Shown: piece after piece, positions 11,648-21,620 of the stretch
Numbering within the stretch: the stretch's first letter is position 1
How the letters are laid out: each line of letters starts with the position of its first letter
Assembly: GCA_026686845.1 (NCBI GenBank)
Contig: JAIVEN010000019.1
Coordinates: forward strand, 31,314,501 to 31,378,500
DNA length: 64,000 nucleotides
Source: Adenanthera pavonina
Lineage: Eukaryota; Streptophyta; Magnoliopsida; Fabales; Fabaceae
Direction: 5' to 3'
Translations under genes and position numbers: made by a program
The notes under the pieces: generated by a model
What the model saw: the letters and a program-made list of their open reading frames with translations, nothing else
The model's database searches: none
What the model was told of the DNA's origin: nothing

Positions 11648-12511
11648 AACACAAGAATGAAACCAAATGAAAAGGAAAAGGAAAAGGAAGAGAGAGGGAT
11701 TCATGTCCGCGCGAGAGACAGTACAGTACTCAAAAAAGAAAGCGCAGAAACAGGATGGTTCCTATCATTGCAGGGAAAGCTACTTTTCCTTCATCAGAAA
11801 CTAGAAAATACAACGGGGGTAAGGTGGGAGGTGAAAGGTGAAATTCACCGAAGGACGAGGAACATGGTATGTTTCTTCCTTGCCCTTTTTTTTTTGGGGG
11901 GGACTAAATCACGATCCTATAGATAAATGAAACATTGACTTTGGGTTCTCTCTGATCCCCAGTAGAGACAAGAATGATGATGGTCAGAGATTGCATAGTA
12001 GGGAGAGCTTTTTTGGGAGTTTATTTTGTCCTGGAGCGGAAAAGTAACGACGTGGTTGACGTTGATTTGGGAGAGCATGAAATGAGAAGGTTTTCAGTTA
12101 GGCTGGGGGGATTTCTCCAAATGGATGGAGGTATAAATAATAATACCATAGAAGGTAGAGTGGTACAGGAGGAAAGCGAGGGATGGTAGGACCGGTGCGA
12201 TCAGGAAGGGTTACTTATGATGCACTTCAAAGTAAAACACCGTCACGGGGGCGAGGGACTCATGAAACGACGAAACAAAATAAAATACTACTTCCTCGCT
12301 TTCTTAATATGGGGATACTTGGCAGACTAATTATTCCAAAAATAAGATATAAATATGAATTGTATCTAGTATTTAATTTTTTTAAAAAAATCCCTAATTA
12401 TAATTTATTTTTATTAATTATATAATAAAAATTATTAACATTAAATATGATTATTTTTTGAAATTATTTGACATTTTTTATAATTTTAATTTTTTTTGAC
12501 AATGGGACTTA
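11648..12511. other. Intergenic, upstream of SOK
   Basis: Promoter-side DNA of SOK. It includes a purine-rich AAAGGAAAAGG tract near 11670-11690. Short frames here (11657-12425) show no known domain. Confidence 0.5.
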
Positions 12512-12811
12512 CTCTTTTCTATTCATAATATAAAGTGTTATTGATAATTTTACGTATTTTAAAAAAAATTATTAAATTTTTAAATTTTAAAAAATCCAAA
12601 AATATCATATTTACCTCTATTAATTAAAAAATATTTTTAGAGAACCTTTATGTAGTAGAGTATTTATTTTTTTTATTAAATATAACATAAATTATAAAAC
12701 TAATAATAAAATAAACAAGAGAAGAAAAAAAAGATAAATTAATACATTAATGTCATATATTATGATAAAGAAAAACCCTATAACACAGTTTATAATATAC
12801 ATAAGATGGAG
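12512..12811. mobile_element. Stowaway-like MITE (300 bp)
   Basis: Flanked by TA (12510-12511 and 12812-12813). The inward-read ends are CTCTTTTCTATTCATAATAT and CTCCATCTTATGTATATTAT, followed on both sides by AAA-GTGTTAT. The AT-rich core has no coding capacity. Confidence 0.7.
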
Positions 12812-13007
12812 TAATTGTTTGTCCCAGCGGAGGAAGTAAAAGGAAAAGGGTATGTAGGATGCAGAGGGCAGTTACAGAGGGAGAATTGAATGCAAAGTTA
12901 ATACTATATGATAAAGCATGGTCAGGCCTCGTTGGCTGCAACTGATGTTTCATTTCAGAGTCACCCACTTCAATCTCCATTCCCTCTTCACATATGTTGT
13001 TTTTTTG

Positions 13008-14167
13008 GGAAAAAGACATTTAGGGACCCCCAAGACAGATTATAATAAATAAGGATTCCTAATTTGTATAATCATCCCCAAGTCCCTAGGTCCTTAACTG
13101 GAATAAAAATAAAAGTCCCTGGACAAAAGTAACCCTCAATTTAGAAACCCAAAACGCATGCACCCACAGCTCCGTCTGCGTCAAAATCAGAAAGTGCTTG
13201 AAGTCTTCATCAACAGAGCTCCATAGAGGGCAAAATTATTCCTCTCCCCAGGCGCAAAAAAACTTCCTCCCCAAAGCTTGGTGTCATTGTCAGTTGGTGT
13301 TGGGTAAAGCATTGTTATTCTTCTCATCTGTCTCTGTCATAATTTCTGCCGTGTTGTCCTTCTATTGTGGCTGTCTCTCCTTGCTCCATCATTGCTTTCA
13401 TCTTCATCTTCTCTACTGCCTCTCTGTCATTGCTACATCATGCATTTCAGGTTTGCTTATAAAACATTGGTTGGTTTTCGGTAAAGCATTGATAAAGCAC
13501 TGTCACTTGTTTTGTATAACTTAATAATATGTTAAAACTACATATGATCACACTTTAGATGGATTACGAACTTATCAACGACATATGATTTTTTTACTGA
13601 ACTGAATTTTTTTTTTGAAAACTAAAGTGCGGAGGAGTACTGAAAACTGATATGAGAGGTATGGAATTATGTAAATGTTAGTTGGAAATATTTGTTATCT
13701 CCATGAAAATTGTGCGGAAAACTGATATTTCTTGTAAACTGTAAAATAAACCATCAATTGGCTTATTGTGTTACTTTATTAATAAATATTATGATTCACT
13801 CTTACTTAGTTGTATAGATAAAGATGATAGGAATTTGTAGTTGGGAATTGTGGGTTAATTAATAGTTGTTATGATAAATGATTTCATCTTGGTAAAATTA
13901 TTTGTAATAACTAGATAGTTGCTTATTGCAGGATTGATTTACAGATGTTAAGTAGTTCATTAAAAGAAATATTTTGTTATGTTCCCTTTGGGGGACAATT
14001 TGTGAAAGATGTGTAAGGTAGGATCCAATATGAGGAAGGGAAAACAAATGCTGAGTTGTTAAGAACAAACATGACACAGCATGAGTTGTTGCGGATAATA
14101 TAATCGATAACGGGTAATGAATGCAACGGACTTGAGGTGAAGTATACAGTGAAGTTCAATTATAGTA
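13008..14167 (+). repeat. Left terminal inverted repeat of the MULE
   Basis: Matches the reverse complement of about 17920-19081 nearly base for base, from GACATTTAGGGACC to GTGAAGTTCAATTATAGTA. Its inner end carries the start of the transposase frame (ECNGLEVKYTVKFN). Confidence 0.9.
13198..13524 (+). CDS. Hypothetical 108-aa frame in left MULE arm
   Basis: A frame of 108 codons beginning KSSSTELHRGQNYSS, rich in hydrophobic, Cys and His residues in its second half. The first codon is TTG rather than ATG, so it may be part of a longer or spliced product. An almost identical frame exists in the right arm. No family is recognised. It could be the 5' leader or exon of the transposase gene, a captured host fragment, or chance. 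Confidence 0.3.
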   Translation: MKSSSTELHRGQNYSSPQAQKNFLPKAWCHCQLVLGKALLFFSSVSVIISAVLSFYCGCLSLLHHCFHLHLLYCLSVIATSCISGLLIKHWLVFGKALIKHCHLFCIT

Positions 14168-14590
14168 GGATATCAGTTTGCAGTGTTTCAACAGATTTGA
14201 GGGTCAATCTCACAACTCAGGAATGCACCTGTCAAGCATGGCAAATGGTTGGAATTCCATGTCCACATGCATGTGTAGCAATTAGATTAGTTCATGGAAA
14301 TGTTTATGCATATGTTGAAGACTGTTACAAGATAAGTGCACAAGAAAAAATATACAGTAGCACAATGACATGCCACAGTTGGATGAACTAACATCTACTG
14401 ATTATAAATCACAAATTTTTTTGCAGTCACCTATTACCACACGTGATGTTGGTAGACCGCGGACTAGGTGACGGGAGTCTCAGTTTCAAAACAAGAAGGT
14501 GTACATGTGTTTATTTTGTCACCAACCTGAGCATAATCGCTCTAGCTGCAAGAATCCTAATCACATATAGATCTTCTGTAAATGTAGAAG
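14137..14590 (+). pseudogene. MULE transposase C-terminus (SWIM + zinc knuckle)
   Basis: At 14137-14391 the frame reads VKYTVKFNYS, then jumps to a SWIM zinc finger, CTCQAWQMVGIPCPHACVAI, with the CxC...CxH ligands intact. In MuDR-type transposases this lies C-terminal to the DDE core. Further on, in other frames, come VGRPRTR and a CCHC zinc knuckle CLFCHQPEHNRSSC (about 14508-14549), the usual MULE tail. The DDE catalytic core is missing between the arm-derived start and the SWIM finger, and at least one frameshift and stop separate the pieces. It is a remnant. Confidence 0.8.
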
Positions 14591-14994
14591 ATGAAAACCA
14601 TCAATATATCAACTGGTTCACCACTGAAATGCAGCTGGTTTTTATCTTCATTCTATTAGTGGTTTGGAACAGCTTTTTTGTATAGATACGCACCCCATAT
14701 TGATATTTTTTGCAGAAATTGGGGTTGGTAGAAGTTGGTATGCAGCCCATATATGTTCTTTTGGAAATGGGCATTGCATATGGGTAAGTCATCGGAATAT
14801 TTTTTGGGCACATGGGTAGTAAACATGTTAGAATGGTAACTTATAAATTGGTCGACGGCCTTTGATGTAGGAATGATGACAGTGTAAGTAACAAATATGT
14901 TAGAATGATATATATGCCAGTAACATATATGCAAGTTGAACATGTTTATGTCATTTGTTATAATTCAATGTACATGCATGTGTGGAATCATGTT

Positions 14995-16310
14995 TACCTG
15001 AATTCATAAGTGCCTGAAACTAAATTCCCAAGTGAACTAAACTGAATTCTCAAGTTTCTCAAACTGAAATCCCAAGTGCCTCATACTAAATTCCCAAACG
15101 ACTCAAACTGAATTCACAAGTGGCTGAAACTAAATTCCCAAGTCCCTCAAATTAAATTCCTAAATCCCTCAAACTGAATTCCCAAGTACTCATACTAAAT
15201 TCCCAAGTGACCCAACCTAAATTTCCAAGTCCTCAAACTGAATCCCCAAGTGGCTAAAACTAAATTCCTAAGTGACCCAACATTACTTCCCAAGTCCCTC
15301 AAAATAAATTCTCAAGTACCTCAAACTAAATTCCCAAGTGCCTCAAACTGAATTCCCAAGTGACCCAACCTTAATTTCCAAGCCTGTCAAACTGAAATCC
15401 CAAGTAGCTGAAACTAAATTCCCAAGTGATCCAAACTGAATTCCCAAATCCCTCAAACTGAATTTTCAAGTGTCTCATACTAAATTCCCAAGTGACCCAA
15501 ACTGAATTCCCAAGTGTTTGTACTTGATTTTTCAAGTGGCTGAAACTAAATTCCCAAGTGACCTAACCTTAATTCCTAAGCCCCTCAAACTGAATTCCCA
15601 AGTGATCCAAACTTAATTCCCAAGTCCCTCAAACTCAATTCCCAAGTGCCTCAAACTGAATTCTCAAGTGACCCAAACTGAATTCTCAAGTCCGTCAAAC
15701 TAAATTTCTAAGTGCATCAAACTGAATACCCAAGTGCTTGTACCTGATTTCTTAAGTGGTTGAAACTAAATTTCCAAGTGACCCAACTTTAATTCCCAAC
15801 CGGAATTCAGGTTGGGTCACTTAAGAATTCAGTTTGAGACACTTGGTAACTAAAGTTTGGTCACTTGGAAATTTAGTTTGAGAGACTTAGGAACTAAGGT
15901 TGGGTCACTTGACAATTTAGTTTTAGCCACTTGGGAATTCAGTTTAAGGGACTTGGGAATTCATGTTAGGTCACCTGGGAATTTAGTTTCAGCCACTTGA
16001 GATTTTAGTTTGATGGACTTGGGAATTCAGGTTGGGTCACTTGGGAATTCAGTTTGAAGCACTTGAGAATTTAGTTTGAGGCACTTGGGAATTTAGTTTG
16101 GATCACTTGGAAATTCAATTTGAGAGACTTGGGAATTCAATTTGAGGCACTTGGGAATTAAGGTTAGGTCACTTAGGAATTCAGTTTCAACCACCTGGGA
16201 AATCAGGAACAAGCACTTAGGAATTCAGTTTGAGGCACTTGGGAGTTCAATTTTACGAATTTGGGAATTCAGGTTGGGTCACTTGGAAATTCAGTAAAAA
16301 GAATTTAAAA
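14995..16310. repeat. Inverted minisatellite of about 21-bp units
   Basis: Dozens of imperfect copies of a unit like AAACTGAATTCCCAAGTGNCT run on the plus strand from about 14995 to 15800. After a switch at about 15800-15803 (AATTCCCAAC/CGGAATTCAGG) the same unit continues in reverse complement (CACTTGGGAATTCAGTTTGAG) to about 16310. The whole block can therefore fold back on itself. Variants swap GACCCAACCTTAA and GCTGAAACTAAA half-units. It is inside the MULE, between the two transposase remnants, and shows no coding frame. Confidence 0.9.
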
Positions 16311-16910
16311 AAAGAAATAAAATATTATTTCGTTTTAAAAATAGAATTTCACCATTCACTAAAATCCTCAACGTCCGGATCCGTAAGTTAATATCTTCAC
16401 AAAACAATTGAGTTTCTTGTCACATGCAGGGAAGAGAGTAGGTGCTCTATTAAGATAGGAAGCTGAGAGATCACTTTCACAATTTAATTATCACAAACAA
16501 GATCAACTTTATCCATTCCCTTTTCGAAAATCAATCAATCAAATCCCACTTTCCAGATTCAAAATGCGATCAAAATCCAAACATGTCATCCATTTAATGT
16601 TAAGGAGAAAGGAAATAACACAACATGTTCACCTCTTACCGTATTCTTTCCAGATTCTGAAAGACATACAACAAAACCACTTTAATTTCAATTATATTCT
16701 TTCCTACAGTGGAATGGACCCAGTTACAATTAGTTCATATCCACTTATAATACATACAATACAGACAACTTTATAGGAATAACAATTCTATTTAGCCCTT
16801 TAATTACAAGCTTGAGCCTCTTTATTTATTTCAAATTTCATGCTAGTTGAGCCATTTTCAGTAACTCCACTCTTGTAATCATACTCCAGCTCATTCATAA
16901 CACCAAAGCA

Positions 16911-18031
16911 TCATGCTTGCTTGTAAGTAAGGATTAGGCCATAATCCCTCAGTAAGTCTCGTACTATCTCAGTTGTTGTTTTGTCCAGATTACCCATCAA
17001 AGTATCACCAACTATACATACTACCAGTGTTGAGTTCACCCTACGAGGCACAAGAAGGTAGTCTTGTGCACTATGTGTGTATTCATTATGAAAATGATGT
17101 ACACACAAGAAGAGACTTTCTTTTCCAACAACATATGTTGTTATCTTCCATTGACACCCAACAACCATGCATTTCACAATCATCTTTTTCGACTATTCTT
17201 TATATACTTGTATCCAAATTTATGAGCAACATTATATTTGTACATTACTTTTCAGAATGTCTTTGCATTTGGAAATGTCTATCCTACTCCAAGAAATAGG
17301 TCCTTCCATTTGGTATAATTCAACATTGGCTGGGGTATAGGCAAACTTTGTGTTCCACAAGATAAAGCATTAACTTCCTCCCAAGAAGGATTCCCATCCT
17401 CCCCACAAGTATTCCCTTCCTCCCAAGAAGGAGAATCATCCAATGAGAATCCTGTTATGGCCTCTATCCTGTATTCACAAACCATCACAGTACATTGCAA
17501 CAAATTATTGAAAAAAATCAGCTTCAAAATATGTTCAATTTCATTTAACTAAATTCCCATGAGAGAAATTCAGAATTTCTAACTCAGTATAATAATTTTC
17601 AACATTCAATGTCTTATTTAATCAACCATAAAAAAATGTTCCAAGTTGAATTAACATACTTCCCAAGTGAGGAATTCAGCATTTCCAACTTATTCTCCCT
17701 ATTTTCAGCAGTCTCAATATTATTCATTATTGTCCTTTTATTCCAAAACTCAATTTAAGTATGTCCAAACAGCTAATCAAGACAGCTTACCCTTCTGAAT
17801 GTTCCATCGGTCATCTACAATTTCATTGATTCTGTTCCCCCCAATGTATACATGTACAAATTCATTGTTGAACCTTATCAATTTTTGAACTCTTTCATCA
17901 TTTAAAAGATCTATAAATATACTATGATTGAACTTCACTGTATACTTCACCTCAAGTCCGTTGCATTCATTACCCGTTCTCGATGATATCATTCTCAACA
18001 ACTCGTGCTGTGTCATGTTTTTTCTTAACAA
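16911..18031 (-). pseudogene. MULE transposase N-terminal remnant
   Basis: Three fragments on the minus strand read leftward from the right arm. The piece at 18031-17777 contains NECNGLEVKYTVKFNHS, FIDLLNDERVQKL and VHVYIGGN, resembling the N-terminus of plant MULE transposases. The piece at 17527-17279 ends KWKDLFLGVG. The piece at 17183-16911 has VKCMVVGCQWKI, FHNEYTHSAQDY and IVRDLLRDYGLILTYKQA, which is the MuDR zinc-ribbon-like DNA-binding region just before the DDE core. The DDE core itself is not found to the left. The fragments may be exons of one decayed gene. Confidence 0.75.
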
Positions 18032-19081
18032 CTCAGCATTTATTTTCCCTTCCTCATATTGAATCCTACCTTACACATCTTTCACAAATTGTCCCCCAAA
18101 GGGAACATAACAAAATATTTCTTTCAATGAACTACTTAACATATGTAAATCAATCCTGCAATAAGCAACTATCTAGTTGTTACAAATAATTTTACCAAGA
18201 TGAAATCATTTATCATAACAATTATTAATTAACTCACAATTCCCAACTACAAATTTCTATCATCTTTATCTATACAACTAAGCAAGAGTGAATCATAATA
18301 TTTATTAATAAAGTAACACAATAAGCCAATTGATGGTTTATTTTACAGTTTACAAGAAATATCAGTTTTCTGCATAATTTTCATGGAGATAACAAATATT
18401 TCCAACTGACATTTACATAATTCCATACCTCTCATATCAGTTTTCAGTACTCCTCCGCACTTTAGTTTTCAAAAAAAAAATTCAGTTCAGTAAAAAAATC
18501 ATATGCCGTTGATAAGTTCGCAATCCATCTAAAGTGTGATCATATGTAGTTTTAACATATTATTAAGCTATACAAAACAAGTGACAGTGCTTTATCAATG
18601 CTTTACCGAAAACCAACCAATGTTTTATAAGCAAAGCTGAAATGCATGACGTAGCAATGACAGAGAGGCAGCAGAGAAGATGAAGATGAAAGCAATGATG
18701 GAGTAAGAAGAGACAGCCACAATAGAAGGACAACACGGCAGAAATTATGACAGAGACAGATAAGAAGAATAACAGCGCTTTACCCAACACCAACTGACGA
18801 TGACACCAAGCTTTGGGGAGGAAGTTTTTTTGCGCCTGGGGAGAGGAATAATTTTGCCCTCTATGGAGCTCTGTTGATGAAGACTTCAAGCACTTTCTGA
18901 TTTTGACGCAGACGGAGCTGTGGGTGCATGCGTTTTGGGTTTCTAAATTGAGGGTTACTTTTGTCCAGGGGCTTTTATTTTTATTCCAGTTAAGGACCTA
19001 GGGACTTGGGGATGATTATACAAATTAGAGATCCTTATTTGTCATAATCTATCTTGGAGGGTCCCTAAATGTCTTTTTTCC
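17920..19081 (-). repeat. Right terminal inverted repeat of the MULE
   Basis: Inverted partner of 13008-14167, with only scattered substitutions and small indels visible by eye. It contains the same TGCATGCGTTTTGGGTTTCT and CAGTTAAGGACCTAGGGACT blocks. Confidence 0.9.
18563..18889 (-). CDS. Hypothetical 108-aa frame in right MULE arm
   Basis: Inverted copy of the 13198-13524 frame, the same length, with a handful of amino-acid substitutions (for example WCHR for WCHC and SALL for SGLL). Both copies read inward. No domain is recognised, and coding status is uncertain because the duplication itself explains the match. Confidence 0.3.
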   Translation of the reverse strand: MKSSSTELHRGQNYSSPQAQKNFLPKAWCHRQLVLGKALLFFLSVSVIISAVLSFYCGCLFLLHHCFHLHLLCCLSVIATSCISALLIKHWLVFGKALIKHCHLFCIA

Positions 19082-19370
19082 TTGTTTTTTTTGGGTCATC
19101 CCCTCTTCCCATATTTAATTTACCGTTATGTTTCTCTCTATCTCATTAATCATCTCATTTTCAAAACATTTCCTTTCAAATTTAGGATATAAAACTGACT
19201 TCTCTTTTGCAAGACAAAATTTACATACCCCATTCACAAGCGTTTTAAATCAAAGTGTATTTGTGTACTAATAGTTCCTCCTATCACGTGGTTAATATAG
19301 GACATCCACGAACAATAATAATCATTAAAATTCTAGGGCTATTGCATGTTTATTAACCTTAATAATATAT

Positions 19371-19965
19371 TGTTTGACCTAAATTTGTAAGTCCAAATAT
19401 TTTTTTAAACACTAGAAAGCAACATCAAATCAAGTAAGTGGAAAATTAAAGATAAGGCAATAAGTGAACTTGTGGCATGATAACAAAGTAATAATAGAAT
19501 ATGGAATACCATCAAGATGTAGAGAGTGGGGCTAGAGAATTGTCATTAAATGGCTTATAAATAGAGGCTCAAATAATCAAGGAGGAGTATCAATAACAAT
19601 CGCTCAATATATATCAATATCAATTTTATTCTGCATCAAGTTTTCTTATTTTTCTTGTGCATTCTTTTAACTTTCATCATTACTCTTCAAAATCTTCTTT
19701 AATTTTCTAGTATTGTTATTTTTCGATTCCATACGTGATCATTATTATTCTTTTCAATAATTGAAACTTTTTACATTTATATTCTTTAAAAGTTTTAAAA
19801 GTTTTCTTTCATCTCTATTTGTACTATCTGCATCCAGGGAAATATTGGCAAGGGACCCCAGGAATTTACACTTATTTTGATTATAAGTCAAGTTTTACAT
19901 ATACTTTGAGACTCACACCTTTAGCACACTTGAAGCGTATATTTTCTCAAAATTTATTTTTAACA
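19371..19965 (+). repeat. Left LTR of element A
   Basis: TGTTTGACC...TTTTTAACA; matches 28645-29248 along its length with many substitutions. Shared blocks include ATCAAGATGTAGAGAGTG and GGGAAATATTGGCAA. The TATAAATAGAG motif near 19556 is a likely TATA box. Confidence 0.85.
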
Positions 19966-20005
19966 TAATATTTTTGGCACGCTTGGTGGGACATGTGTAG
20001 ATATC

Positions 20006-20372
20006 ATGCCTCCAAAAACATGAAATTTTTCTAGAAAGGAAGGTACTGGATCTCATGATTCAAAGGATGCCGCTGCAACAACAGGGCATGGAGGTCACAT
20101 TTCTCATATTTCCATCGAGCATGGAGAAGTTCCAAATCCACAGGAAATAAAGTGCGGGCTATAGTTGTTGAAGGACAAACTTTTGTGGAAGGCCCTATTC
20201 TTAATACTATAATTCCTACTAATGCTACTTTGTTTGTGATTGCTAATATGCTTGATGAGCATTTTAAGAAACATAATGAAGTGACACATAGAATAATGGA
20301 AGAGTTCCAGAACAAGGCAGATCGAGAGCAAAGGCAGAGAGATGAACAACAAAAACTCAAAGAAGAAAATTG
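20006..20372 (+). pseudogene. Element A gag, N-terminal part
   Basis: Begins at an ATG just after the left LTR, but has an early stop and a frame change. The recognisable part at about 20152-20372 reads IVVEGQTFVEGP, then NMLDEHFKKHNEVTHRIMEE and a charged coiled-coil-like stretch ending QRDEQQKLKEEN. Element B was inserted right after it, splitting gag. Confidence 0.6.
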
Positions 20373-20377
20373 ACATA

Positions 20378-21603
20378 TGTAACATCCATAAATTTCCATA
20401 TATGATTTTTAATATGGTTTATGTTTAGAATATGAGGAATGAAGATATACATTAAATTATGATGAGCATATACTAAATAAATGTATACAATGAATTGTGG
20501 TTTCAATAAGTTACATTGAATTATGATAAGCATACACTGAATAAAAGTATACAATGAAAAGTGATTTCAATAAGTTACATTGAATTCTGATGAACATACA
20601 GTAAATGAAGGTATATAATGAATTGTGGTTACAATAAGTTACATTGAATTTTGATGAGCATACACTGAATGAAGATATACAATAAATTTTGATTTCAATA
20701 AGTTACATTGAATTATGATGAGCATACATTGAATGAAGATACACAATGAATTGATGTCACTTGCTAGCCAAAACATCAACACTATAAATGCCCCTCCCAT
20801 TTCTTCATTTAAGCACATCACCAGTTGAGAGTGAGAGTTGGGAGTAAGTGAGAGAAAGAGAGAGCCGAGGGAGAGAAAGAGAATGTGAGTGAAAGAGAAG
20901 GAAAAGGAAGGAAGGCTAGTTTCAAATACGATACTTGAAAAAAAATTCAAGAAGGAAGACAAGCTGCTTAGCTCAGGATACTTTTCAATTGAGGTAGTAT
21001 ATTATTTATTTTATGCATTTTCTGTGAATTAATTATTGATATTATGTGATGCTATTGGATGAGTTATTTCAATATAAATGTTTTAAAATGTTATAAATGT
21101 CTAGTATTAAGAGAAGGCTCTGCTGAAATTTTTATAGATGCATGAAATATGAGTTATTTGATTGTTTGCATAACTACCTGATTAAGAGTATGATTTGTAT
21201 GAATGAATATATATACTACTGAGATTTTCCTAAATCTCACATCCAATGACTAATAATGTTAGGGTCAAGCACAAGCAAAGATAAAGACAATGAGGTGGTT
21301 AACTAAGAGGAAGCAGACTGGAAGATATTATTTTATATTAGAATAAATGTAATTAAATTATGGTGATATGTTTTAGTTATAATTTCTACTTGCTGGCTTT
21401 ATTTTAGATGTTTTGGAACAATAGTCAAATAATTACAGTATGGTTGACTTGATTATTATTAATTAAAATAAACTTTCAGTTAAGTTATTGTCTTTTGAGC
21501 AACCCAATTTTAAAAAGTTTAAAAGTTTAATTGTTCTAGGTTTTTAATTCTTTCCGCTAGATTATAAAATATGATTAAAAGCCTAGTAAACTAATGTGTT
21601 ACA
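20378..21603 (+). repeat. Left LTR of element B
   Basis: 1226 bp, TGTAACATCC...GTGTTACA, highly similar to 24242-25467. It contains a five-unit 64-bp tandem repeat and a CTATAAATGCCCC promoter-like motif near 20780. Confidence 0.93.
20448..20767 (+). repeat. Five 64-bp tandem repeats in LTR B
   Basis: Units start at 20448, 20512, 20576, 20640 and 20704 with TACATTGAATT-TGATGAGCA. The same five-unit array is at 24312-24631 in the other LTR, so the array predates integration. Confidence 0.9.
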
Positions 21604-21608
21604 TTTTT

Positions 21609-21620
21609 TGGTATCAGAGC
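21609..21620 (+). other. Primer-binding site of element B
   Basis: TGGTATCAGAGC, complementary to the 3' end of initiator methionine tRNA, 5 bp after the left LTR. Confidence 0.9.

Larger units (their letters stand above)
13008..19081. mobile_element. MULE with about 1.16-kb TIRs (6.07 kb)
   Basis: A Mutator-like element bounded by near-identical long inverted repeats whose outer ends read GGAAAAAGACATTTAGGGACC (left) and GGAAAAAAGACATTTAGGG (right, inward). The likely target duplication is TTGTTTTTTTG (12997-13007), repeated with one extra T at 19082-19093. Inside are transposase remnants: a SWIM and zinc-knuckle C-terminus on the plus strand near the left arm, and an N-terminal region on the minus strand near the right arm. 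Between them is a 1.3-kb minisatellite. The element cannot encode an intact transposase. MULE identity comes from the MuDR-type domains, arm length and duplication size. Confidence 0.85.

Noticed and set aside
11378..11666. Alternative minus-strand frames over SOK exon 1
   Set aside because: Only the frame starting at 11575 contains the conserved VQVVYYLSRNG segment and splices in phase to exon 2.
14995..16310. CRISPR-like array of short repeats
   Set aside because: Repeats are contiguous and degenerate with no unique spacers, and the DNA is from a plant nuclear genome.
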